A stretch of DNA of 64,000 bases. It comes from Bacteroidales bacterium (GTDB lineage: Bacteria > Bacteroidota > Bacteroidia > Bacteroidales > Muribaculaceae). How positions within the stretch are numbered: position 1 is the stretch's first letter; every line of letters starts with the position of its first letter. Below the pieces are notes generated by a model. The model did not search any database. It was not told the DNA's origin and saw nothing but the letters and a program-made list of their open reading frames with translations. The stretch spans positions 27,383 through 91,382 of the forward strand of contig SFFL01000008.1 of assembly GCA_004557825.1 (NCBI GenBank), given 5' to 3'. A program made the translations under genes and the position numbers. Shown here piece by piece: positions 36,850-45,588 of this stretch.

Positions 36850-39324
36850 ATGCCAAAGAAAGGATCCAAACAGTCGGCTTACATCCAGCTCCGCCAGAAG
36901 GTGGAGGATTACATCTGGAAGCAGACCAACAACACGTTCAACTATAAGCAGGTTTCCGCTGCCGTAGGCGCAAAGACCCCGGTAAATCAGCGCGCGGTGG
37001 CTATGATGCTGGCCGAAATGGCCTTCGACGGCGAGCTCATCGAGGTGGAGCCGGGCAAATACAAGGCTCCCGAACGCACTTCGGTGGCCACCGGCACTTT
37101 CGTGCGCCGCAGCAACGGCAAAAACTCCGTCATCACCGACGAAGATTCCGAAGCAATCTTCGTGGCCGAGCGCAATTCGCTCCACGCCCTCAACGGCGAC
37201 CGCGTGAAAATCCATATCGCCGCCCGTCGTCGCGGCCAGGAGCCTGAAGCCGAAGTGGTGGAAATCATCGAAAAGAAATATCAGACCTTTATCGGCACTC
37301 TGCAGGTCGACCGCAATGTGGCATTCCTCAAAACCGACTCCAAATTCCTCGCCTGCGATATCTTCATCCCCAAGTCGAAACTCAAAAACGGCAAGACCGG
37401 CGACAAGGCCATAGTGAAAATCACCGACTGGCTCGACGACGCCAAGAATCCTACCGGTGAGGTAATCGACATTCTCGGACAAAGCGGTGAGAACACCACC
37501 GAGATGCACGCCATCCTCGCCGAATTCGGTCTGCCTTACAAATATCCTGCCAATGTGGAGAAGGCCGCCGAGAAAATCGACGCCGGCATCACTCCGGAGG
37601 AAATCGCCCGCCGCGAAGACTTCCGCGATGTCATCACTTTCACCATCGACCCCAAGGACGCAAAGGACTTCGACGACGCTCTCTCCTACCGCAAGCTGCC
37701 AAACGGCAACACCGAGGTGGGCGTCCACATCGCCGACGTAACCCACTACGTGACACCCAACTCCATCATCGACCGCGAGGCAAAGGAGCGCGCCACTTCC
37801 GTATATCTTGTCGACCGCACCATTCCGATGCTTCCCGAACGGCTATGCAACGGCATCTGCTCGCTGCGTCCCGACGAGGAGAAGCTTGCATTCTCCTGCA
37901 TCTTCGAGCTTGACAACGATGCTGAAATCGTGAATGCCCGCATCGCCCGTACCGTAATCAAGAGCAACCGCCGCTTCACTTATGAGGAAGCCCAGGAGCG
38001 CATCGAAACCGGCCAGGGCGACTATGTTCAGGAAATCAACGAGCTTGACCGGCTGGCCAAACTGCTCCGCGCAAAGCGTTTCGAGCACGGCTCGGTGGAT
38101 TTCGACCGCGAGGAAGTGCGCTTCAATATCGACGAAGAAGGGCACCCTATCAGTGTTTACATCAAGGAATCGAAGGACGCCAACAAACTCATCGAGGAGT
38201 TTATGCTTCTGGCCAACAAGACCGTAGCCACAACCATCGGCAAGCCCGTCGGCCGCAAGAAAGGGAAACCGTTTGTTTACCGTATCCACGACCAGCCCGA
38301 CCCGCAGCGCCTGCAGGATCTGGCCACCGTGGCAGCCACTTTCGGCTACAAACTGAAATCGCAAGGCACTCCCGGCGAAATCAACCGTTCGCTCAACAAG
38401 ATGCTGCGCGACGTCAAGGGTAAAGGTGAAGAAAACTTCCTCTCCGTTCTTGCCATCCGCACTATGGCCAAGGCGGTCTACACCACCGAAAACATCGGCC
38501 ATTACGGTCTGGGCTTCGACTATTATACTCACTTCACCTCCCCCATCCGCCGCTATCCCGATATGATGGTGCACCGCCTGCTGGAGCGCTATCTCAAAGG
38601 GGGCCGCAGCGTAGATGTGGTGAAACTTGAGGATGAGTGCAAGCACTCCTCCGATATGGAGCAATTGGCCGCCAACGCCGAGCGCGCCTCCATCAAGTAC
38701 AAGCAGGTGGAATATATGATGGACCACATCTCGGAGGAATTCGACGGAATGATTTCCGGCGTGACCGAGTGGGGCATCTACGTAGAGCTTGACGACAACC
38801 ACTGCGAGGGTCTTGTGCCTATGCGCGATCTGGCCGACGACTACTACGATTACGACGAAAAGAACTACTGCATCCGCGGCCGGCGTCGCGGCACCGTATA
38901 CCGCCTGGGCGACCGCGTGCGCATCCGTGTGGCCAACGCCAACCTGGAGCGCAAGCAGCTCGATTTCCTCCTTGTCGACCCGCACAATCAGCGCAAGGGC
39001 GAGGATGACCTGGGCGCCACAGTCACTGTGCGTCAGGCACTTGCCAATTCCGCAGCGAAGAAGGCCGCCCGCGCCATCCCGCACAAGCTCGACGACGAAG
39101 GCTCCGGCAAGAAAAAGAAGCGCAGCAGTCGCGCTGAAAAGGCCGTGGCCGCAGCCCGCGCCGCCCGTGCCAAGAAAGCCACTCAGGAGAAAGCCGCCAA
39201 GCCCTCCAAAGCCGCAAAGGCATCCAAATCAGCCAAAGCCGCCAAACCGGCAAAGGGTTCCGGTCAGGCCAAGCACAAGCACACCACCAAGGACACTCCC
39301 AAATCGCGCTTCCGCAAGCGCTGA
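36850..39324 (+). CDS. rnr: ribonuclease R
   Basis: 3'-5' exoribonuclease of the RNB family, 824 aa, degrading structured RNA. An N-terminal winged-helix segment ('KQVSAAVGAKTPVNQRAV') and cold-shock domains are followed by the catalytic core with 'TIDPKDAKDFDDALSY', which holds the metal-binding Asp cluster, 'GVHIADVTHYV' and 'HFTSPIRRYPDMMVHR'. An S1 domain ('GMISGVTEWGIYVEL') follows. The last 85 or so residues are a Lys/Ala/Ser-rich tail with AK and KP repeats, likely an RNA-contacting disordered extension. Length is normal. Confidence 0.95.
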   Translation: MPKKGSKQSAYIQLRQKVEDYIWKQTNNTFNYKQVSAAVGAKTPVNQRAVAMMLAEMAFDGELIEVEPGKYKAPERTSVATGTFVRRSNGKNSVITDEDSEAIFVAERNSLHALNGDRVKIHIAARRRGQEPEAEVVEIIEKKYQTFIGTLQVDRNVAFLKTDSKFLACDIFIPKSKLKNGKTGDKAIVKITDWLDDAKNPTGEVIDILGQSGENTTEMHAILAEFGLPYKYPANVEKAAEKIDAGITPEEIARREDFRDVITFTIDPKDAKDFDDALSYRKLPNGNTEVGVHIADVTHYVTPNSIIDREAKERATSVYLVDRTIPMLPERLCNGICSLRPDEEKLAFSCIFELDNDAEIVNARIARTVIKSNRRFTYEEAQERIETGQGDYVQEINELDRLAKLLRAKRFEHGSVDFDREEVRFNIDEEGHPISVYIKESKDANKLIEEFMLLANKTVATTIGKPVGRKKGKPFVYRIHDQPDPQRLQDLATVAATFGYKLKSQGTPGEINRSLNKMLRDVKGKGEENFLSVLAIRTMAKAVYTTENIGHYGLGFDYYTHFTSPIRRYPDMMVHRLLERYLKGGRSVDVVKLEDECKHSSDMEQLAANAERASIKYKQVEYMMDHISEEFDGMISGVTEWGIYVELDDNHCEGLVPMRDLADDYYDYDEKNYCIRGRRRGTVYRLGDRVRIRVANANLERKQLDFLLVDPHNQRKGEDDLGATVTVRQALANSAAKKAARAIPHKLDDEGSGKKKKRSSRAEKAVAAARAARAKKATQEKAAKPSKAAKASKSAKAAKPAKGSGQAKHKHTTKDTPKSRFRKR

Positions 39325-39403
39325 CCCTCCCCCGGCAGCTCTCTATCAGCAAAATTTACCTGCATCCCATTCATCCGCAAACATATAGTCTGAGCTTAAA
39401 AGC

Positions 39404-41002
39404 GTGTCGCAGCACTTAGACATCACCCAAACACAGCGCCTGCAGCAACGTCTGACGCGGCTGCAGGTGCGTTATGTGCGTATGCTTGAGATGCCCGGCC
39501 CCGAATTTGAGCAGGAGGTACACAACGCCCTTGAGGAGATGCCCGCGCTCGAAGCAAAAGACACAGCCGAGGCCCCTCGCAGTGATGCCGAAAACGGCTA
39601 CACCGAGGATGGCGGCACTTTTGCTGAGTCGGCCCACGATATGCAGCTGGCCGACTATGGCAGCGACGACGATGTGCCCGACTATCTGCGGTCGCACATC
39701 TACGCTTCGCGTCAGGATTCTCCCGACGGCTATATCGAGCCGATTGTGGCCGACGCCGGCGACTCGTTGCTTGATTCGCTGCTTTCCCAGTTAGCGCAGA
39801 TGGATGTCACCGACGACCAGATGCTCATAGCCCGCTACATCATCGGCAACCTCGACGACAACGGCTACCTCACCCGCGACATCGCCTCCGTGACCGACGA
39901 TATCGCCTTTTCCGAAGGGCATATCTTCACCCGCGACCAGGTGAAGGAGGTGTGGCAGATGGTGCGCTCGCTCGACCCGGCAGGTATCGGCGCCGCCGAC
40001 CTGCGCGACTGCCTGCTGCTCCAGCTTGCGCGTCTGCCACGCACACAGCCGGTGGAAGATGCAATCACCGTGGTGCGCGACGCCTTCGACCTTTTTGCGA
40101 AAAAGCATTTCGACCGGATCGCCTCCACCGTGGGCATAACGCTCGACCGGCTGCGCGATGCTATGGCGATTATCTCGCGTCTGAACCCACGCCCGGCAGC
40201 CGCAATCGGTGGCGGCCCCGCGGCAACATCGCCCGTAGTAGTGCCCGACTTTGAGGTGGATGTCGACAACGACGACAACATCACCCTCCGGCTTCTCAAC
40301 CGCATACCGGAGCTGACCATCGAGCAAAGCTTCGCCCGCGAAAACCCCTCCGGGGAAAAATCCTCCGGAAAATCAGACGGGAAATCCACCGGAAAGTCAG
40401 ACGGGAAATCCACCGGAAAATCTGAAGGAAAAGCCGCCGGCACACCCGACCGCACTTCGGCACGGAGCCGCCTGTCGGCCGTCGAGAAATTCCGCCGCCA
40501 TCATCGCCAGGAGGCCGAAGAATTCATCCGTCTGGTGTCGATGCGCCAGCAGACCCTCTTCACCGTAATGTCGGCCATAGTGAAATTACAGCGCCAGTTT
40601 TTCCTTACCGACGACGAATCGCAAATCCGTCCGATGGTGCTCCGCGACCTCGCAGATGCAACCGGTCTCGATATTTCGGTGATTTCCCGCGCCACCCAGG
40701 ACAAATATGTGACCACCCGCAGCGGCACATATCCCCTGCGGAGCTTCTTCAACGAGCGGCGCCACAAATCTCCCGTGCAGGAGGGCGCAACTGCCGCCGA
40801 ATCAGAGGATTCTACGCCGAGCATACTTGCCGCCATCCGCAGCATCATCGATGGCGAGGACAAATCCTCTCCGCTGAGCGACGAACAGATAACACAGCTT
40901 CTCAACGCCCGAGCCAACACCTCCATCGCCCGCCGCACCGTGGCCAAATACCGCGAGAAGTTGGGCTACCCTGTGGCGCGCCTGCGACGCGCACTCACCT
41001 GA
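39404..41002 (+). CDS. rpoN: RNA polymerase sigma-54 factor
   Basis: Alternative sigma factor recognising -24/-12 promoters with AAA+ activators, 532 aa, about 40 aa longer than usual. Start is GTG at 39404. Region I is Leu/Gln-rich ('LQQRLTRLQVRYVRMLEMP'), followed by an acidic linker, the core-binding domain ('QLAQMDVTDDQMLIARYIIGN' segment), the HTH and the RpoN box 'ARRTVAKYREKLG' near the C-terminus. Residues about 316-346 are an unusual Gly-Lys-Ser repeat tract (see 40361-40433). No enhancer-binding protein gene is in the window. Downstream PAP2, purE and ispG follow on the same strand. Confidence 0.95.
   Translation: MSQHLDITQTQRLQQRLTRLQVRYVRMLEMPGPEFEQEVHNALEEMPALEAKDTAEAPRSDAENGYTEDGGTFAESAHDMQLADYGSDDDVPDYLRSHIYASRQDSPDGYIEPIVADAGDSLLDSLLSQLAQMDVTDDQMLIARYIIGNLDDNGYLTRDIASVTDDIAFSEGHIFTRDQVKEVWQMVRSLDPAGIGAADLRDCLLLQLARLPRTQPVEDAITVVRDAFDLFAKKHFDRIASTVGITLDRLRDAMAIISRLNPRPAAAIGGGPAATSPVVVPDFEVDVDNDDNITLRLLNRIPELTIEQSFARENPSGEKSSGKSDGKSTGKSDGKSTGKSEGKAAGTPDRTSARSRLSAVEKFRRHHRQEAEEFIRLVSMRQQTLFTVMSAIVKLQRQFFLTDDESQIRPMVLRDLADATGLDISVISRATQDKYVTTRSGTYPLRSFFNERRHKSPVQEGATAAESEDSTPSILAAIRSIIDGEDKSSPLSDEQITQLLNARANTSIARRTVAKYREKLGYPVARLRRALT
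40361..40433 (+). repeat. in-frame 24-bp tandem repeat inside rpoN
   Basis: TCAGACGGGAAATCCACC... at 40373-40396 repeats at 40397-40420 with one difference, flanked by partial copies. It codes for alternating GKSDGKST units and probably arose by slippage. It lies inside the core-binding region, where the conserved sequence resumes at 'AVEKFRRHHRQEAEEF'. Confidence 0.8.
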
Positions 41003-41038
41003 TACGCACTCTCTCCCACCTGATACATTCTCTCTCCC
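40997..41038 (+). repeat. stop-codon-spanning tandem repeat, rpoN end (21 bp x 2)
   Basis: Unit 1 (40997-41017) starts with ACC-TGA, the last codon and stop of rpoN. Unit 2 (41018-41038) starts ACCTGATAC as well. Eighteen of 21 positions match. The 21-bp period places a second TGA in the same frame. Confidence 0.78.
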
Positions 41039-41094
41039 CCCTCTTCCGATTTCACAAGTCAATTCCATTCAACCCCAAGCATATACATTTAGCA

Positions 41095-41835
41095 ATGCCA
41101 TACGAAAATATCCCGGAGCAACCAGTTGCAGAAACAGCTCCGCAAACAGCAGAAACAGCTCCGCAAACAGAAGCTCCTAAGAAAGAATCCAACGGTCTGG
41201 CCACCGCCGCCACCGTTATATCCAACCTGTTCTCACCGCTGCTGATGGCCACCTACGCCGTAGCTCTGGCAATGCAGCTTTCGTTTCTGAGTCTGGTGCC
41301 CCTGCAGATGCGACTGATTGTGCTGTTAGTGACATTCCTTGCCACCACCGCGCTGCCGGTCATCGCCATTTTCCTGCTCATCCGCTTCGGCGTGGTGAAA
41401 GACCCGATGCTCAACCGTAAGGACGACCGCACCTGGCCTTACATCATCGAAGCGCTCTGCTTCATAGGCGTAGCCATTTACTTCTACACGATCCACGCCC
41501 CGCTCTGGCTTGTGCTCTTTATTTTGGGCGGCACTATGGCGCTGATTACGCTCACCGTGGTCAACCGCTGGTGGAAAATCTCGGGTCACGCCACCGGTGC
41601 AGGCGCCCTCTGCGCTATCGTTTTCTATCTTATAGCCAGCGGAAACAGCATTTTCTCCCTCACCTGGGAATTCATAGCCATCTGCCTCCTGGCCGGGCTG
41701 ATCTGCACAAGCCGTCTGATACTTGGCCGCCATACCTTAGGACAGGTGGCCGCCGGATTCCTCAACGGATTCTTATGGGTATTCCTTGCAGCTTGGCTCT
41801 TCCAGGCCGCTCCCGTGCCCGTTATCGTTCAATAA
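41095..41835 (+). CDS. PAP2-family membrane phosphatase-like protein
   Basis: Integral membrane protein of 246 aa. A hydrophilic N-terminus with 'AETAPQT' repeats precedes six to seven hydrophobic segments. 'SGHATGAGAL' and 'SRLILGRHTLGQVAAG' correspond to motifs 2 and 3 of type-2 phosphatidic acid phosphatases (with catalytic His); 'NRKDDRTWPY' is a possible motif 1. Lipid or undecaprenyl pyrophosphate dephosphorylation is plausible, but the substrate is unknown. It lies between rpoN and purE, all on the plus strand. Its 3' end is duplicated (41812-41862). Confidence 0.8.
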   Translation: MPYENIPEQPVAETAPQTAETAPQTEAPKKESNGLATAATVISNLFSPLLMATYAVALAMQLSFLSLVPLQMRLIVLLVTFLATTALPVIAIFLLIRFGVVKDPMLNRKDDRTWPYIIEALCFIGVAIYFYTIHAPLWLVLFILGGTMALITLTVVNRWWKISGHATGAGALCAIVFYLIASGNSIFSLTWEFIAICLLAGLICTSRLILGRHTLGQVAAGFLNGFLWVFLAAWLFQAAPVPVIVQ

Positions 41836-41862
41836 TCCCCGTACCAGCTATCGTTTAAACAT
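41812..41862 (+). repeat. stop-codon-spanning tandem repeat, PAP2 gene end (26 bp x 2)
   Basis: CCCGTGCCCGTTATCGTTCA... (41812-41836, including the TAA stop) recurs as CCCGTACCAGCTATCGTTTA... (41838-41862). Nineteen of 25 positions match and TAA is kept, shifted by one base. Confidence 0.68.
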
Positions 41863-41880
41863 CAGTAACACATATATAAA

Positions 41881-42387
41881 ATGACACCCCAAGTAAGCAT
41901 AATAATGGGCAGCACTTCCGACCTGCCCGTGATGAAGAAAGCCGCCGACTACCTCGATATGATGCAGGTACCTTTTGAGATGCTGGCTCTCTCAGCACAT
42001 CGCACACCCGACGAAGTGGCCGACTTCGCCCGCAACGCCGCTTCGCGTGGCGTGAAGGTTATCATCGCCGGCGCCGGTATGGCTGCCGCACTCCCCGGAG
42101 TAATCGCCGCCGGCACACCGCTCCCCGTAATCGGCGTACCTCTGTCGGCCACCCTGCAGGGCACCGACGCGCTCTACTCCATCGTGCAGATGCCACCGGC
42201 CATCCCTGTGGCCACCGTGGGCATCGACGGCGCTATGAATGCTGCCGTACTGGCAGTGCGCATTCTGTCGCTCTTCGACACCGACCTGGCCACCCGCTAC
42301 TCGGCATGGTGCGCGTCGCTGTCGGCCAAAATCGTAAAGGCCAACGAAGCCCTGCGCGAAGTGCACTACGAGCACAAAACCAACTGA
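41881..42387 (+). CDS. purE: N5-carboxyaminoimidazole ribonucleotide mutase
   Basis: Purine biosynthesis enzyme that rearranges N5-CAIR to CAIR, 168 aa. The class I PurE signature 'IIMGSTSDLPVMKKAADYL' region and 'LSAHRTPDEV' (active-site His) are clear, together with 'IAGAGMAAALPGVIA' and 'PLSATLQGTDALYSIVQMP'. Length and start are typical. It lies 45 bp after the PAP2 gene and 58 bp before ispG. A purK-type partner is not in the window. Confidence 0.96.
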   Translation: MTPQVSIIMGSTSDLPVMKKAADYLDMMQVPFEMLALSAHRTPDEVADFARNAASRGVKVIIAGAGMAAALPGVIAAGTPLPVIGVPLSATLQGTDALYSIVQMPPAIPVATVGIDGAMNAAVLAVRILSLFDTDLATRYSAWCASLSAKIVKANEALREVHYEHKTN

Positions 42388-42399
42388 TTCCCAAAGCAG

Positions 42400-42429
42400 A
42401 AACTGTATCACACGATTCCGCTACAGTTT
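42400..42429 (+). terminator. weak hairpin between purE and ispG
   Basis: AAACTGTA (42400-42407) pairs exactly with TACAGTTT (42422-42429), followed by TAAAT. The stem is A/T-rich and lacks a long T-run, so it could be a weak terminator or a leader structure of ispG. Confidence 0.35.
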
Positions 42430-42445
42430 TAAATCATATTTCTTT

Positions 42446-44131
42446 ATGAGCATTTTCGACTATTCAAGGCGCCACACCTCCACCACCCGTGTGGGCAGCG
42501 TCTGCATCGGCTCGGAATGGCCCGTCAGGCTCCAGTCGATGAACAATACCTCGACAATGGATACTCCCGGCTCGGTGGAGCAGGCATTGCGCATTGCCGC
42601 CGCCGGAGCCGACATCGACCGCCTCACCGCCCAGGGGGTGCGCGAAGCCGCAAACCTTGAGGAGATTCGCCGTGAGCTGCGCGAACGCGGCTGCGAGATG
42701 CCGCTGGTAGCCGATATTCACTTCAATCCCCGTGCCGCCGAGGAGGCTGCCCTGCACGTGGAGAAGGTGCGCATCAATCCCGGCAACTTTGTCGACCCGG
42801 GTCGCACGTTCAAGAAACTGGAATACACCGACGAGGAATACGCCCTCGAAATCAAGAAAATAGAAAACCGCTTCGTGCCCTTCCTGAATCTCTGCAAGGA
42901 GCACAACACCGCCATCCGCATCGGGGTGAACCACGGTTCGCTTTCCGACCGCATTATGAGCCGCTACGGCGACACCCCCGCCGGTATGGTGGAGAGCGCG
43001 ATGGAATTTCTGCGCATTGCCGTGGCAAATGATTTCCACGACATCGTTATCTCCATCAAGGCCTCCAACACGGTAGTGATGGTGGAGACAGTGCGCCGCA
43101 TCGTGAAGGCTATGGATGCCGAAGAGATGCACTTCCCCCTGCATATTGGCGTCACCGAAGCCGGCGATGGCGAGGACGGGCGCATCCGTTCGGCCGTAGG
43201 TATCGGCACCCTGCTGGCCGAAGGCATCGGCGACACAATCAGAGTCTCACTCAGCGAACCGCCTGAAGATGAGGTGCCTGTAGCGCGCGAACTTGTCGAC
43301 TATATCGGCCGAAGAGCCGACGCGCCGCACATTTCCGGCGAAACCGCGCCCGGCTATAACCATATCATACCGCAGCGCCGCCCCACCCGCCGCACCGGCA
43401 ATGTCGGTGGCGACGCACTCCCCGTAGTGCTCGGCTACGACGATGTCGACCCGGCCACGCTGCTGCGCATCGACGCTACAGAGCTGCGCCACCGGCTTGA
43501 TAGCGTCACACCTGTCGATGCTCAGGCTGTGGCTACAAAGGCCGGAATCGAAGGCAAGATAGTGGTTCTCACCTCGTCGCACGCCAATCCGGTGGGCGAC
43601 ATTTCCGCCACCGTGCACCGCCTCTGGGCGCTCGGGCTGGACAATCCCGTAATCGCATCACTTGACTACGGCGACACTCCGGCCGACGCCACCGTGATCC
43701 ACGCATCAGCCGATTTCGGCGCGTTGCTGCACAACCGGCTCATCGACGGCGTGGAGATTCTCTCCGCCACAATGGATACCAATGCGCTCCACAATCTTGC
43801 GCTCGGCATTCTGCAGGCAGCCCGCCAGCGCACCACGCGCACCGAGTTTGTGTCGTGCCCCGGTTGCGGCCGCACTATGTTCGACCTGCAGGAGACCGTG
43901 GCCCGCGTGAAAGCTGCAACCTCAATGTATCCCGGACTGAAAATCGCCGTGATGGGGTGCATCGTCAACGGTCCGGGCGAGATGGCCGATGCTGACTACG
44001 GCTATGTTGGCGCCGGTGTGGGCAACATTAGTCTCTATCGCGGCAAACAGCTCGTCGAGAAGAACATCCCCTCGGCCGAAGCTGTCGACCATCTGATCGC
44101 CCTGATGCGCGCCGATGGCAGAATCGACTGA
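42446..44131 (+). CDS. ispG: 4-hydroxy-3-methylbut-2-enyl diphosphate synthase
   Basis: [4Fe-4S] enzyme of the MEP isoprenoid pathway (GcpE), 561 aa. The N-terminal TIM barrel ('VRLQSMNNTSTMDT', 'PLVADIHFNPRAAEEAA', 'VRINPGNFVDPGRTF') and the C-terminal cluster domain ('SCPGCGRTMFDLQETVA', 'AVMGCIVNGPGEMADADYG', giving the three Cys and Glu ligands) are both intact. It is longer than the E. coli enzyme because of an extra domain between them (about residues 280-460), which is normal for Bacteroidota. The gene end is duplicated exactly (44117-44205). Confidence 0.96.
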   Translation: MSIFDYSRRHTSTTRVGSVCIGSEWPVRLQSMNNTSTMDTPGSVEQALRIAAAGADIDRLTAQGVREAANLEEIRRELRERGCEMPLVADIHFNPRAAEEAALHVEKVRINPGNFVDPGRTFKKLEYTDEEYALEIKKIENRFVPFLNLCKEHNTAIRIGVNHGSLSDRIMSRYGDTPAGMVESAMEFLRIAVANDFHDIVISIKASNTVVMVETVRRIVKAMDAEEMHFPLHIGVTEAGDGEDGRIRSAVGIGTLLAEGIGDTIRVSLSEPPEDEVPVARELVDYIGRRADAPHISGETAPGYNHIIPQRRPTRRTGNVGGDALPVVLGYDDVDPATLLRIDATELRHRLDSVTPVDAQAVATKAGIEGKIVVLTSSHANPVGDISATVHRLWALGLDNPVIASLDYGDTPADATVIHASADFGALLHNRLIDGVEILSATMDTNALHNLALGILQAARQRTTRTEFVSCPGCGRTMFDLQETVARVKAATSMYPGLKIAVMGCIVNGPGEMADADYGYVGAGVGNISLYRGKQLVEKNIPSAEAVDHLIALMRADGRID

Positions 44132-44205
44132 TTATTCAAGCATTACAGCCGTTTTTTTCACGGCGCTATTGACTGATTATTCAAGCATTACAGCCTGATT
44201 ATTCA
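44117..44205 (+). repeat. stop-codon-spanning tandem repeat, ispG end (45 bp period)
   Basis: A 25-bp stretch beginning GACTGATTATTCAAGC is identical at 44126-44150 and 44171-44195; it contains the last codon and TGA of ispG. The wider 45-bp unit also matches upstream (GGC...GAC), so copy 2 reads G-A-I-D-stop against G-R-I-D-stop for the gene. A third partial copy, TGATTATTCA, ends at 44205, three bases before the ATG of the next gene. GCCG/CGGC around a T7 tract in the unit could form a small hairpin. Confidence 0.88.
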
Positions 44206-44207
44206 TA

Positions 44208-45440
44208 ATGAGAACTTCCGCAAAGGAACCTGTAATATATCAACTACCCAAAGGCATGCGGCTCGTGTGCTGCCAGGCTCCTGCCGAAATCGAATACTTC
44301 GGCGTGGACACCAATGTGGGGAGCCGCGACGAGACCTCCTCGCATCACGGCCTGGCGCACTTCGTGGAGCATACCATTTTCAAAGGCACCCTGCGCCGAC
44401 GCGCCTACCACATCAACAACCGTATGGAGGCTGTGGGCGGCGAGTTGAACGCATACACAACCAAGGAGGAGACGCTGGTCTATACCGTAGCGCCCCGCGG
44501 CAACCTCGCCCGCTCAATCGAGCTGGTGGCCGACCTGCTGATGAACTCGCAATTTCCCGCCGCCGAACTTTCACGCGAGCGGGAAGTGGTGCGCGATGAA
44601 ATCGACAGCTACCTCGACACCCCGTCGGAGAGCGTTTTCGACGACTTCGAGGACCTGTTTTTCGCCGGCAGCCAGTTGGGGCACAACATTTTAGGCACGG
44701 CTGAGAGCCTCGACTCCCTCACCTCCGAGGTGTGCCGCAGCTATCTCGCCGAGAATTTCCACGCCTCGCGTATGACCGCCTGTTATCTTGGCCGCGAGAA
44801 ACCCGAAAATGTGCTGCGCAAAGTGCAGCGCGAATTTTCCGACATCCGCACCGAAGGCGCACCGCTGAATCGTGTGCGCCCCGCTGCAGTGGCGCCGTTC
44901 AATCTCCGCCGCGACATCGATACACACCAGAGCCACACCGTTTTGGGCGCATCAATTCCCGGTATCGACGACCTGCGGTGCGATGCCATAGCGCTTGTAT
45001 GCAACATTCTCGGCGGCCCGGGTATGAACTCCCGCCTCAACCTGAGTCTACGCGAGCGTCGCGGGCTGGTGTATGCCGTGGATGCCTCCACAAGCATTTT
45101 CAGCGACTGCGGCCTGCTGAACATCTACTTCGGCTGCGACCCGGCTGACCGTGACCGATGCCTCGAACTCGTGCTGAAGGAATTGCGGAAAATCTCTATG
45201 GAGCCGCTCACCCCGCGCGCCCTCGCCGCCGCTAAGAAGCAGTTTATCGGGCAGCTCACCGTCTCCTCATCCTCCCTGGAGCAGACGGTGCTCTCGGCAG
45301 CCCGCGCCGTCACGATGACCGGCCGGGTGCGCCTGCGCCGCGAAGTGGTCGATTCCATTGCCTCCATCACACCCGACGATGTGCTGGCAGTGGCCTCGAT
45401 GCTCCGCCCGGAAGTATGCTCGGTGCTCTCGCTGGGATAA
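44208..45440 (+). CDS. M16-family zinc peptidase
   Basis: Insulinase/processing-peptidase-like protein, 410 aa. The inverted zinc motif HxxEH is 'HFVEHTIFKGT' (about residues 55-65) and the distal Glu lies in 'LSREREVVRDEIDSY'. The C-terminal M16 domain ('CNILGGPGMNSRLNLSLRE', 'RRGLVYAVDAS') is present, so it is a complete single-chain peptidase. No signal peptide is seen, so it is probably cytosolic. It follows ispG with a repeat-filled gap. Peptide turnover is a fair general role; no specific substrate can be named. Confidence 0.92.
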   Translation: MRTSAKEPVIYQLPKGMRLVCCQAPAEIEYFGVDTNVGSRDETSSHHGLAHFVEHTIFKGTLRRRAYHINNRMEAVGGELNAYTTKEETLVYTVAPRGNLARSIELVADLLMNSQFPAAELSREREVVRDEIDSYLDTPSESVFDDFEDLFFAGSQLGHNILGTAESLDSLTSEVCRSYLAENFHASRMTACYLGREKPENVLRKVQREFSDIRTEGAPLNRVRPAAVAPFNLRRDIDTHQSHTVLGASIPGIDDLRCDAIALVCNILGGPGMNSRLNLSLRERRGLVYAVDASTSIFSDCGLLNIYFGCDPADRDRCLELVLKELRKISMEPLTPRALAAAKKQFIGQLTVSSSSLEQTVLSAARAVTMTGRVRLRREVVDSIASITPDDVLAVASMLRPEVCSVLSLG

Positions 45441-45509
45441 TTTGGAGCGTGCTCCTAACCCTCATTGGGTAAATTGGAGCGTGCTATTTAATCTCTTTCG
45501 GATAATTTA
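45433..45509 (+). repeat. stop-codon-spanning tandem repeat, M16 gene end (about 33 bp x 2.4)
   Basis: Unit 1 (45433-45465) starts TGGGATAATTTGGAGCGTGC with the TAA stop of the peptidase. Unit 2 starts at 45466 as TGGGTAAATTGGAGCGTGCT. A third partial copy, TCGGATAATTTA, is at 45498-45509. Each copy keeps TAA. Confidence 0.78.
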
Positions 45510-45542
45510 TTGTTCCAAATTTCCTCAAAGGAGATTCTCGTC

Positions 45543-45573
45543 TTGACTGTAAAATCATATTTGTGTAACTTTA
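45543..45573 (+). promoter_or_regulatory. dusB promoter
   Basis: TTG at 45543-45545 and TAACTTTA at 45566-45573, 20 bp apart, approximate the -33/-7 pattern. The predicted start near 45580 leaves a leader of roughly 9 nt before ATG 45589. Confidence 0.45.
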
Positions 45574-45588
45574 CATCAGATTTCGGAT

